Source: Areca catechu (lineage: Eukaryota; Streptophyta; Magnoliopsida; Arecales; Arecaceae). From it: DNA of 64,000 nt. This document shows positions 47,264 through 58,098 of the stretch, piece after piece (position 1 is the first letter of the stretch; each line of letters opens with the position of its first letter). The notes beneath the pieces are model-generated. The model made no database searches. It saw nothing but the letters and a program-made list of their open reading frames with translations, and was not told the DNA's origin. Position numbers and translations under genes: made by a program. The stretch is from assembly GCA_021397845.1 (NCBI GenBank), contig CM038050.1, positions 147,745,980 to 147,809,979 of the forward strand. The letters are read 5' to 3'.

Positions 47264-47890
47264 AGGAAAGGGAGAACCCACCACATTCATCATAATGCCT
47301 CCTGCAATAGCAGTAAGCTCCCTCGATGGCGAAGGCTCTGGACTCTCTCTCTCAACATGACAGTAGTAATAGATAGTGAAGACAAAGAGACGGCACCCCA
47401 CTTTCTTTCTTATTTAAAGCCTCCAGTCTATGGCAGCAATCCAAGTGCCACCACAACCAGTGATGGTTTGTGAAGGACATGCATATGCACCCTAGTGGGT
47501 GCATTTCTTCGCACGAACTACCATTGCTTCAAGCCACAAATCACCATCATTACTCCAAGTAGTCATGCGCACCCCAATAAATGCAACAAATATGCACAAT
47601 CTGGTAAGATGCTCCAAGCAATCTAGCGAGATGCAATGCTCCAAACCTTCTTTGAGTCACATGTTCCCCATGCTGACAGCACCCACCGCCTCGTCCGATG
47701 TAGAGTAGAGCATCCATCTCATACTTTGCCAAGCCAGAATTGGAAGTGAGCCATCTAGATGGTCATGTCAAGTAAGAAAAGGTTCAGCACCGAGCCCCAT
47801 GGCCTTCAACCTCTACTTCCTATCCCGAGGCAAAGGAGATACCTCGTCCTAAAAAGTAGTGGCATTTGATGCATCCGAAAATGGTCATAA
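47264..47890 (+). other. Tat-2 3' region and 20-bp start of its 3' LTR
   Basis: No ORF is recognised. At 47867-47886 the sequence tgatgcatccgaaaatggtc equals the Tat-2 5' LTR start. It is preceded by a purine-rich aaaaagtagtggcatt, like the Tat-3 polypurine tract. After 20 bp the LTR is replaced by Copia-G. Confidence 0.6.
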
Positions 47891-50302
47891 TGCGGAACAA
47901 TATATGCATGTAGATTATTTTTTTATTTTTATATATTAAGTATATATTTGAATCCCAAAGTATTGGGAATTGTGTCCCAAAGCCAATCGCCTGGGTTGTA
48001 GGCGGTTGTGCTGAGTATTGTATTCATTTTATGAATTAATAAAATTTTTGGCAGCTCATCACATATTGCATTTCCCTGAAATGAGCTCTTTCCATGTGAT
48101 GAAGTCCTTAGGACTACACTGACTTCGATACAGATAGGATGTATCGAGTGGTCCTTAAACCCGGTTCACAACCAAAGGATATATTGTGCAGGACGGCAAT
48201 ATATCAAGTATAGGTTGTTGCAGTTCACATCGTTTGGTTGTCCTCTTGACCAAATGAGTGTGGTGACACTGATGTGATCTGCAAGTGGGATATCTGATAT
48301 CTCATTGAACGTGACTCCGTGCAGCCCCTTTCTGCCAAAGGGAAACTCACGATTGGATATGGGTATATGTGTCCCTCTGACCTGAGGTCATCACGGTAGC
48401 TTGCAAGCAACTCCCTATGCTTTGGTGCCGGACTACCCGGATTTTTAATCCGGTGATGGAAGGTTTCTGGGTATAGGCAAGTACTTGTGGAGCAGTGATG
48501 GACCAAGATGGAATTGACCTGTCCGAACAGTTTGGATTGAATGTCTCGCTGTATCTCAATTTAGCAAATCCTTGGCCGGGATAGCCCTAGTGAAGAGTCA
48601 CTGGGCTTGCGAGGTTGAGACATGTAGTCGACCGACACAGTCTGGGTTGGCAGCCCAATCTCAGTCGTCCTGAACATTAGAGGTCAAAGGGATGAATTAT
48701 ACAGTAACCATATGCCAGAGGTTCGATAGTTTGCTCATGCATCTTCGACCTATCCGGACACCGGGACCCATTGCTAGATGGTTTCCTGTGCTGGTACTAG
48801 AATTGTTCTAGTGCTACCGTTTAGGTTCGAACCTATGAGGTCACACGCCATAAAGGATTACTCTCTGATCCGGATACCGATTACGATTGGGAATCATCTC
48901 GGTTTGATGGTCACAGTATTTTTTGAGCAATCTTTTCCCCATCTTGCCCTTGTCTGCGTCAACTGAAAATTGTTCCAGGTTGACCAGCACTCCGCCAAGA
49001 TTTTTCTGAATCAGTTTTGAACTGATTCGGAGTTCGTTTTGACCTTCAATTGGTTGTGAACCAATTTTTCCCTTGAACCAATTTTAAACCGGTTCAATTA
49101 GATTGAACCACATGGTTTAAATGGTTTTGGACCGGTATTTTTGGACCGGTGGTTTTTTCCTCTCCTTGGACCGTTTACACGGTAATCACGCTGAAAAAAA
49201 ATATGTCTTGCGACATGAAGGCCAAACGTCCCAAATTAAAAACGCTGGGCGTCCCTTCACATCCCTCCACCGGCTGGATTTATTCCTCCCGTTTAATGGT
49301 TGTTAATGGGCATTTTGGCTGCCGGCGTCATTTGTATTTCCCTGCCTCTTCCTCTCCTTCATCCCTGTTGCTTTTAAATTCCTGCAGTCCTCTGTTTCTG
49401 CAGCAGGTTTTTCATCACCGTGAAACACCAGGGCGTCTTCTTTGAGAGGCTGTGTGTTCTCCCCTTTTGAGAGCTCAAACCTTGCTTCCATTGAGTGATC
49501 CTTGGGCTGGGATTTGGAGTGTGTGAGGGAGAGAAACAAGGCATCAATTCCCTCTTTGAAGTGCTCAAAAACCTGCTCTGCAGCAAAGGTAGATTGCTGA
49601 AACTTGCCGTGACCATTGCTTCTTCCAGCGGCTAGCACCGCTCGTGGAGAAGGATTGGTGAACCCCGGGCATGTCTCCCCTCTAGAGGGAGTATTTCTTT
49701 ACTCCTGGGAGCAAGAGGGTCAAGCCGGATTTGCTACAGTTGCTCCAAACACCAAGAAGAAAGCTGCTGGTTTTCTGCAACCAGAAATTCTGGCAGCAGT
49801 AATTTGCCATTTTCTATAATTTTTGGGCTAAGTTTTTCTTGCAGATTTCAATTAGAGATCGAAGAGCACTTGTCCACCTTGCCACTGCTCAAATTTGGGA
49901 GCAAACGGAGGCCCGGAAGGCAGTGTTCCGATGCCATTTTCAAAGCCCAAAACAGAGTTTTTTGCAAGCCAAGGAAGAAGACGACTGGAATAAGTTTATC
50001 CCACTTATTCCAGCCTATTCCAACTTTATCCCAGGGTTATTCCAGCCGGAATAAGATATGAAAAATTGTTTTTTTTTTTATCATGCATGTTTTGAATTTT
50101 TAATTCAAATATATTTTACAAATATTATATGCCTTGTTACATGCCTATTTTAATACATGCAACTTGAATAGATTAGGTTCTGGGCGGAGCAATTTTTCGC
50201 TCCGTGATTTTTAAAAAATATTTTTAAAATCCCCTGTGCTCCCGTCCCTTGTTTGCATGCCTAGCGTAGGACCTTGTCAAATAACCTGCACCCTTACTTT
50301 CA
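47891..50302 (+). repeat. Copia-G 5' LTR
   Basis: About 2.4 kb, ending ctttca just before the PBS. The left edge is the first TG after the Tat-2 LTR stub and is uncertain by ~60 bp. It contains several AACCGGTTC-like motifs (49010-49150) and a run of ttattcca/ttatccca repeats (49985-50056). Short ORFs within look fortuitous. Confidence 0.7.
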
Positions 50303-50303
50303 G

Positions 50304-50316
50304 TGGTATCAGAGCC
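50304..50316 (+). other. Copia-G primer-binding site (tRNA-iMet)
   Basis: TGGTATCAGAGCC, one base after the LTR end. Confidence 0.93.
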
Positions 50317-50719
50317 AGGTTACATGTGTAATTTATTCATGTATGCATGTATGTAGATTAAAATTGGTTTAATCTAACGATGTATCAAAATTCTTTTTGG
50401 AACCTAGTTGAGACCTTCACCACGACCGTATGTCTTTGACACGATACGGATCATCTGTGTTGGCCTTTTCAGAAGGATCCTTAAAGGATATAAAATTAAA
50501 AAATTGTTTTAATTTTTAGATATATGAAATTGGCATGTTTTATTGGATATAAAATTTGTAAAATATAATGATGCATGATTTTTGTTATGTAAAATTGTTT
50601 TACATAAAGACTTAATTAAAAATTATTTTAATTAAGAAATTGGCTTAATAAATTATTAAGTTTATGAAATCTAATTTGACATGAATAAGCCATTTTGGGT
50701 TAATTGGGTTAGTTCTCTA

Positions 50720-52465
50720 TGATGCAGAACAAAGAACAAGAAGCGTATGCGGAAGTAAAATTAAGATTAATTCTTTTTTTTTATATATATATTTCAGAAA
50801 TTGGCTTTGACTCAAAGTAAAGTTAAACTAAGTTGAAGGAAACTAGGTAAGGATTGAAAGCACAATTTAGAAAAACTAGGTTATCAGAGTAGTTCAGAAG
50901 TAACGGATCGCTGGGGGTTGAGAAACTACCAGACCTAGGGTTTCGCTCTAAACTTTTAACATGACAGAAATAGAGAGGAGAGATGGGTTACCAACCAGAT
51001 AGTGATCTTCATAGAATTTAGGTGGAAGAACTCTCTCGGGCAGATTGTTGGATCCTCGGATTCGGCTATCTTCGCAATGGATCCTCCAATACTGGTCTCG
51101 TGGCTGGGTCGGCTTCTCCTGGACTCAAGATCTGGGAAGAAGAAAAACAAGTGATGGATTCAGAGACTCGGGAAAGGATTTACCAGTTCGAAGAACTTGA
51201 AGGCTGATGTCGCTGAGATCCGGATTCTCTTGAAGGCTGATTCGACTCCCTCTGGAAAGAGCTTTGGATCTGAAGTATCCGGACTGTAGCTGGATGCTGG
51301 TGGTCGGCCTGGACTTGGAGAAAGAGGCCGTGGGAGGTGGAATAGGCTAGGGTTTGGGGGATTGAAGTGGATGGTGGACGGCTAGGGTTTTGGAGTAGAA
51401 GTGGCTAACCTAGGGTTTGGGTTTTGGAGATCTCACACCTCCTCAAGGTTCCTGGGGAACCCGGATTTACTCCCTCACGGAGCTCAACACCTGGATGCAA
51501 GTGCGGAAGAGAGAAAACACAAAGTTTGCTCACAAAAAAATTGGTTTCATTCATCTGATTTTTTTCAAACTTACATGGGGGTTTAATTTATAGGCCATTA
51601 CAAGAGAGTAGGGTTTTACATCTTCCCATGTGGGACTAAAGGAGGGGATCTTCAAATTAGGATATCAATCCCTACTCATATGGCCGGCCAATTAATTCCA
51701 AAGTTGATTGAAGCTTCAAAAAGGAAAGTGGGTGGCGCCTCCTTGTCTTGACCTCCAAGAAAATATTTTTTTCCTTCTATGCTTGGCCTTATCTGGAAGT
51801 GTTTGGGCGCCTCTTAACCTTGCCCTCTAAGAGAAAATTTGTTGCCTTTTATATCTGGCTTTAGTTGGAATGATTAGGGCGCCTCCTAACCTTGCTTTTC
51901 AAGAGAAATCTCCTTCCTTCCATGGCTCAACCCTTTTTGGATACCTCATTTTCTTTCTCCCCAAGTTATGGCTCCTTCTAACTTTGTTTTGAGTATTTCT
52001 GGCAGGTAATGGGCGCCTCCTTGAATTTCTCTCCAAGAGAATTTCTTCCCTTTCATAGTTTGGTTCTTTTGGGAAGTCTTGGGCCGCCCCCTTGATTTTG
52101 TGGACCCCTGGTGGATTTCTCCTCAATTGGCGCATGAAAGAGGGGAGCTGCTATCTGTGGTGTGGGGACCAAAGCCTGCTGGATGGAGATGTGGCGTCCC
52201 CTGGACTCAGGCGTATGGCTGGGAGTGTGGCGCCCACTTGCTTGACCTTGGGAGAAAATGTAACACCCCAGGTTGAAGCCCTAGTCCACTACTGAGTCAA
52301 CATAACTCAACAAAATAAAAATTGCAGGTAATACAGACTCAAACTAAAATTGAGTTGATCAAGTCAACCCTTATTACAAGCCAAAAACCCTAATTCTTCG
52401 GGCAAGGTTAATCAGAGATCCAGATGGAGCTCTGAAGTCTTCTTCTGAGTCTGGTACCCGTACCA
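50720..52465 (-). repeat. Chromo-4 3' LTR
   Basis: 1746 bp. The pol frame ends inside it (52408). Next to its inner edge is a purine-rich gggagaat (minus strand). Confidence 0.93.
51730..52100 (-). repeat. imperfect ~70-75-bp repeats in the Chromo-4 LTR
   Basis: gggcgcctcctaaccttgc followed by ...aagagaaa... recurs in degenerate form at ~51733, 51806, 51878, ~51950 and 52012. The same array is in the other LTR (~59115-59480). Confidence 0.6.
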
Positions 52466-55423
52466 ATTCTCCCAGGGTGGGAGGAACTCGACCCTGTCGA
52501 GTATGGATCAAGTTGGCTATGGTATCTCTCCAAGAGGTCTGGGTCCAACTCTTGTAATTCTTCTCGGGAGATCCAAGAGTCATCAGAATCTGGCCTTCCT
52601 AGCCAGCGGACCAGGTATCTTTGGTATCCTCGATTAAGAGTAGAGATAACCTGATCATCCAGGATCTTTTCAAGCTGCTCTTTTCTCACAGGCCAGTTTG
52701 TTGGTGGACACACAGGGTCAGGTTCACTCTCAAGAGCAGAATTAGGTTCAAAAGCCTCACTGGGAATCACAGCTGGCTCCCTATACTCTACTAGGTCTGA
52801 AATGTTGAAAGTGGAGCTAATGCCTAGTTCTGGAGGTAACTCGAGCACATAGGCATTGGATCCTACTCTCTTTACCACTCTAAATGGTCCAGCTCCCCTA
52901 GCATGTAACTTTCTAACGGTTCCAGGAGGAAACTGTTCAAGCCTTAACCTAATCATTACATAGTCTCCTTCGTCAAAAGTTCTGACTCGCCTTTGAGAAT
53001 CAGCCAATTTCTTATAAGTTTCATTACTTAAATTTATTTTGGCTTGAATTTCTTTATGCAAGTCTTTTATATGCTGTGCAAAAACTTCGGCAGACTCGGA
53101 GACCCGTGTGTGGACTGGTAAAGGAGCTAGGTCAAGAGGTGTGTGGGGTTTGTAACCATGCACAATTTCAAATGGACTCTTACCCGTAGACCTATTGACC
53201 GAGTCATTATAAGCAAATTCAGCTCTAGGTAAGTATAAATCCCAGTTCCTAATGTTTTCACCAACAAGACACCTTAGCAGATTGCCTAAACTACGGTTCA
53301 CTACTTCGGTTTGGCCGTCAGTCTGGGGATGATAGGCAGTTGAAAACTTAAGTTTCGTCCCTAACTTATGCCAAAGGGTTTTCCAGAAATAGCTGGTGAA
53401 CCGAACATCCCTATCTGAAACAATGGTCTTGGGTAGGCCATGGAGTCGCACTATCTCATTAAAGAACAGGGTGGCTACCTTAGACGCATCAAATGTTTGG
53501 GAACAAGGCAAGAAATGGGCCATCTTGGAAAATCGGTCTACTACAACGTAGATGGAGTCATGCCTCCTCTGGGTTTTAGGCAAACCTAACACAAAGTCCA
53601 TGCTCACATCTTGCCAAGGACGATCTGGGACAGGGAGTGGAGTATAAAGGCCGGTGTTCTGTTTTCGCTGTTTGGCAACAGCGCAGGTTCGACACCTAGC
53701 CATAATGTGTGCTACATCTCTTTTTAAGCTAGGCCAGAAAAAATGGTCTTCAATAGCCAGGGTGGTCTTATCTTTTCCGAAATGGCCAGCTAAACCTCCA
53801 GCATGAGTTTCCCAAATCAAAAATTCCCTAAGAGAGGTTCTAGGGATGCAAAGCCTATTCTTAAAGAACAGAAAGCCATCTAAAAGGGAATAATCCTTAT
53901 GTTCACTAGATGGTCCTTGAGTTAGATCCTGGTACACAGTCTTAAAATCCGGACATGACTCATATTCCTCTTTGATTTGCTCAAACCCTATGACTTCAGC
54001 CCTAACAGAATTCAACAACAAAGATCTACGACTAAGGGCATCAGCTACCTTATTTTCAGACCCAGCCTTATGCTTCAAAACAAAAGTATAGGACTGGATA
54101 TACTCTACCCACTTAGCATGCCTAGGGTTAAGCTTCTTCTGAGAATTCAAGAATCTAAGAGCCTCATGGTCCGAAAACAGCACAAATTCTTGCGGTAGTA
54201 AATAATGTCTCCAGTAATGCAAAGCTTGCACTACCGCATAAAATTCCTTATCATAGGTAGAATACCTAAGCTTAGCATCATTAAGTTTTTCACTAAAGAA
54301 TGCTACGGGATGGTTCTCTTGGCTTAGGACTCCACCTATACCTACTCCTGAAGCATCACAGGCAACCTCAAATACCTTTGAAAAGTCCGGTAGTCTCAAA
54401 ATGGGTGCCTGGGTCATCATATCCTTAAGATCTAGGAAGGCTTTATGGGGCTGCTTTGGTCCACTGAAATTCTCCCTTCCTAATGCAGTCTGTGATAGGA
54501 GCAACTACGGTACTAAACCCCTTGATGAATCGCCTATAGAAGGTAGCCAAGCCATGGAAACTTCTGACTTCATGCACACTGGTCGGCTCTGGCCATTCTA
54601 CTATGGACCTAATCTTTTCAAGATCGGCAGCCACGCCGTCAGGGGTTACAACAAATCCAAGGAAGATAATTCTACTGGTCATAAATTCACACTTTTTGAG
54701 ATTACCGTAGAGACTATCATTCCTCAAAACTTGACAGACTTGTCTAAGGTGGCCTAGGTGATCTGCAGGGGTCTTACTATAGATCAGGATGTCATCAAAA
54801 TAGACCACTACAAACTTTCCTATGAAAGCTCTATGTACCTGGGTCATAATCCTCATGAAAGAACTAGGGGCATTGGACAACCCAAAAGGCATAACAACCC
54901 ATTCAAAGAGACCATCCTTAGTTTTGAAGGCTGTTTTCCACTCATCCCCTGGTCTAATCCTAACCTGATGATAGCCGCTCTTGAGATCAATTTTAGAAAA
55001 AACCATGGCACCGGCCATCATATCAAGCATGTCATCTAGTCTAGGGATGGGGAACCTATACTTGATTATGATTTTATTGATGGCACGACTGTCAACACAC
55101 ATCCTCCACGTGCCATCCTTCTTCGGGGTTAGAAGTGCAGGGACTGCACAAGGGCTAAGACTCTCTTTAATGAACCCCTTCCTCAACAATTCACCAACCT
55201 GCTTTTGCAGTTCTTTATGCTCAGATAGATTCATCCTATAATGGGACAAGTTGGGTAAAGTAGCTCCTGGGACTAAATCTATGGAATGCTGAATATCCCT
55301 AAGAGGTGGAAGGTGGTCTGGTAGATCCTCGGGAAAAACATCCTCAAATTCTTCTAATAAAGGCTTAACTTCCTGAGGAGGCTCTGAGGGTGTAGGAGTC
55401 CTAAGTTCCTTAGCAGTCAACAT
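52408..55423 (-). pseudogene. Chromo-4 pol: RT, RNase H, integrase, chromodomain
   Basis: The first frame (55423-54443) holds the RT: SIDLVPGATLPNLSHYRMN, DSRAINKIIIKYRFPIPRLD, FGLSNAPSSFMRIMTQ and an intact YFDD. One extra base in a C run near 54475 shifts it to the second frame (54504-52408, 698 codons). That frame has RNase H (EVACDASGVGIGGVLSQE, FSDHEALRFL), the integrase zinc domain (HAGGLAGHFGKDK ... CRTCAVAK), the integrase core with Asp (MDFVLGLPK), Asp (SDRDVRF) and Glu (GQTEVVNRS), the GPF-type C-terminal part, and a chromodomain (ILDDQVISTLNRGYQRYLVR, then SDDSWISREEL). The last ~19 codons lie in the 3' LTR. All catalytic residues seen are present, so only the frameshifts disable pol. 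Confidence 0.92.
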
Positions 55424-55455
55424 CCAAATGGGTGAACCACTATGAATTTCTTGTT

Positions 55456-57198
55456 CTAGACCTTGGCACTAATTAGGTTCACTCTAGTCTTCATTTCTCT
55501 GACCTTACTAGTTCCTTTAGCTACCTTGTCCTTAGGAGGGACTGAATGGATTGTGATTTTCTTTCCATTGAAACTAAAGACACAGGTGTTGGATTTTCCT
55601 AAGAGGGTGGCATCATGATCATACAACCAAGGTCTTCCAAGAATTATACTGCTCACCCCCATGGGCAAGACATCACACCAAATCTTCTCTTGATAGGATT
55701 GCATTTGGATTTGGACCTGACATCTAGACTGGATGGGTATAGAGGTAGAGTCTACCCAAGAAACCTTATAGGGGTTGGGGTGGGGGACTGGGGTTAAGCC
55801 TAACATTTTGACAGTGCTAGTAGAAATGACATTTACACAGCTCTCACTATCTATGATGATTTTACAAACCTTATCCCCTAGTTTAAGGAAAGTCTGTAGG
55901 ATGTTAGTCCTACGCCAATCTTCCTGAACTTTAGTCTGGGACAGGATGCATCTCACAACTCCTAATTGGTCAGACTCTGTGGATTCTTCCTCTCCTTCAT
56001 ACTCATCAACCAAATTCATTCCGACCTCATAAACCTCTTCTTCAAACTTCTCATTAGGCTCGGAATTCTCTTCTCCTCCCTCTTCTATATATAGGGATCT
56101 ACGAGGGCACTGGCTAGAAACATGACCTACCTTATGGCACTTAAAACAAGCTATGGCGGTGCACTGGTTGGAGATATGACCGGGCTTCTGGCACTTAAAA
56201 CAGATGATACTAGGGGTTCTCTGGGTGTCAGGTGCCTTACCTTTGTCCATGGGCCTAGGGGTGGGAATACCCTGATTCGGCTTGCTAGGGGTAACCTGGC
56301 TAGGTCCATTTCTGGGGATTGGGGCACTAATCCTAGAAGGCATGGGTCCTCTCTGAAACTTCTCAGTGTTCAGTGCAATCTGATAGGCTTGGTCTAGGTC
56401 AGTAACCTCTCTCAGAAACAACTCTCTCTTAATGTCTTCCCTAAGTCCAGCCCTAAATCTAGACAAAGTGACCTCATGGGCTTCACTCACATCACATCTC
56501 ATCAGGTATTCATCAAAGGTGGTTATGTAGTCTGAAACAGATCGGTTCCCTTGTTTCAAAGTCTGCCATTGGTCTAATAGATTTTGCTGGTATGAAATGG
56601 ATAGATATTTATCTCTAAGCTTCTCTTTCATACCCTGCCAAGTGGTTATGGGCTCTACATTTCGTCTTCTAGTGGTCAGCTCAATGTTCCCCAAGTATAA
56701 CCTAGCTTGACGTATTAATTTCATCTTGGCAAACTTGAATTTCCTCTCCTCAGACATGGCATACCACTCAAAGTACTGGTCCATCTCACTCTCCCAATCA
56801 GAATACACCTTAGGATTTAAACTACCATCAAAAATGGGTGCATCTAACTTGATGTTCCGAATGAACCTATCATCTCTATCCTCAGGTTCTGGGTTAGGCC
56901 TCCTATGATTAGGTTCAGGATCTCGGTATAAAGGTCTTCTAGGCTCTTGGTGTGGGTGAGGTTGAGGCACATTAAAATCTGGGTCAGGAGTCCAGTTCCG
57001 ATGCCTAGGTTCCTCTAGCACTTGGACTCGATCCCTAAGCTGGGCAAAATCCTCATGGACTTGTTCTTTAAACTGGGCAACAGTGGTAGTCACATCCTGA
57101 CTCAGTTTGTTCATACTCTCAATAAGAGCTCTAACCATGGCCTCTAAATCAGGTTGGGTTTGACCAGGTTGGTAGGGCACTCCATTCCGGGTAGACAT
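55456..57198 (-). CDS. Chromo-4 gag-protease polyprotein
   Basis: Open over ~580 codons. I take the Met at 57198 (MSTRNGVPYQPGQTQ) as start by analogy with the other chromoviruses; one lies five codons upstream. Order: N-terminal helical/coiled-coil part (residues ~20-70), Pro/Arg-rich linker, gag core (~150-290: LDQWQTLKQGNRSVSDYITT), two zinc knuckles (CFKCQKPGHISNQC and CFKCHKVGHVSSQC, ~335-370), an acidic linker, then the protease region (KIIIDSESCVNVIS, ~455) ending SSIILGRPWLYDHDA. The motif is DSE instead of DSG, so the protease is probably dead. The frame ends at 55456, where one missing base separates it from pol. The other three chromoviruses have one knuckle. Confidence 0.9.
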   Translation of the reverse strand: MSTRNGVPYQPGQTQPDLEAMVRALIESMNKLSQDVTTTVAQFKEQVHEDFAQLRDRVQVLEEPRHRNWTPDPDFNVPQPHPHQEPRRPLYRDPEPNHRRPNPEPEDRDDRFIRNIKLDAPIFDGSLNPKVYSDWESEMDQYFEWYAMSEERKFKFAKMKLIRQARLYLGNIELTTRRRNVEPITTWQGMKEKLRDKYLSISYQQNLLDQWQTLKQGNRSVSDYITTFDEYLMRCDVSEAHEVTLSRFRAGLREDIKRELFLREVTDLDQAYQIALNTEKFQRGPMPSRISAPIPRNGPSQVTPSKPNQGIPTPRPMDKGKAPDTQRTPSIICFKCQKPGHISNQCTAIACFKCHKVGHVSSQCPRRSLYIEEGGEENSEPNEKFEEEVYEVGMNLVDEYEGEEESTESDQLGVVRCILSQTKVQEDWRRTNILQTFLKLGDKVCKIIIDSESCVNVISTSTVKMLGLTPVPHPNPYKVSWVDSTSIPIQSRCQVQIQMQSYQEKIWCDVLPMGVSSIILGRPWLYDHDATLLGKSNTCVFSFNGKKITIHSVPPKDKVAKGTSKVREMKTRVNLISAKV

Positions 57199-57213
57199 GA
57201 TGCAAGCAAACAT

Positions 57214-58094
57214 ACAAAATGAGACTCAACTGAACGACTACGGGCTAACAGACCTAGAGCCCAAACTAGATGCCCAATCAGAGTGGCAAGCTAGCCTGTA
57301 GTAACTCAGGACTCAGCCAGGAAGGTGTAAGGGGAGTGTTAAGTCCCTGAATGCCAATCCTAGACACCAATCAGAGATTGGCCAGGTAGGCGGACCAGCA
57401 CACAAGCCCTTCGGGATGGAATCCCTGAACCACCATTCTAGACACTGAGTACAAAGCACACACAGAGTAACCAGACAAACTGACTCAACACTAGCCTTGA
57501 CCCGACTTGTTGATGTCCCTAGCCCACTAGGGCAAATTAGGTCTAATCAATTTTTAGATTAAAGGCTTAGGTTCAAATGAGTGGGTGGTGGTTTTGGGCT
57601 AAGAAGAGGTTATCAACTCCTCCCCTTATCTTAGATGCTCAAATGCCCTTAAGATGAATTAAGAGATGAACACTCAAAAATAATTGGATCGCAGAATACA
57701 AAAATAGAGTTGCAGTAATTTAATTCTCAGAAATCCCACGGAAACCAATAAATCACAGGAAGATTATGAAAAATATTTTCAATTATACTGGTTTCAGAAA
57801 AACAAAAATTACCAAATTTGGAGTTAACTGCAGTGAGAAATAATTCCTGCAATAGGGCAATTATGGGCTGAAAATAGAGCACTTCCCCGTTTACAATTCC
57901 TGCTACGAAGTTATAACCCAACGGATCCCCTACATGCCCTAGGAACACCCCGTGGAATGGGAAGAGGAGGTTTGCACCTCGCTTCATTCCTAGGATCGGA
58001 TGTCCTGGGGAGTCTACTTCGAGCAGACAAAGTAAAAAGAGAGAGACTCAAACAAGCAATCAAAACAGAAACCCTAGACAGGGCTCTGATACCA
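57214..58094 (-). other. Chromo-4 leader and primer-binding site
   Basis: PBS TGGTATCAGAGC (minus) at 58083-58094, 4 bp from the LTR. The leader contains no recognised gene. Confidence 0.9.
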
Positions 58095-58098
58095 AAAA

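Larger units (their letters stand above)
6558..47890 (+). mobile_element. Tat-2: decayed Ty3/gypsy Tat element, host of most insertions
   Basis: The pieces follow Tat order on the plus strand: LTR 6558-7592, gag 7669-8968 and 22238-22600, protease 22690-23030, RT beginning near 23320 with a 38-bp remnant at 25793-25830, RT/RNase H/second RNase H at 37745-39228, and a 3' region at 47264-47866. The same 20 bases (tgatgcatccgaaaatggtc) start the LTR at 6558 and at 47867. Integrase was not found and is presumably deleted together with part of Chromo-3. Four separate blocks of later elements split it. The 3' LTR is cut after ~20 bp by Copia-G. Confidence 0.75.
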
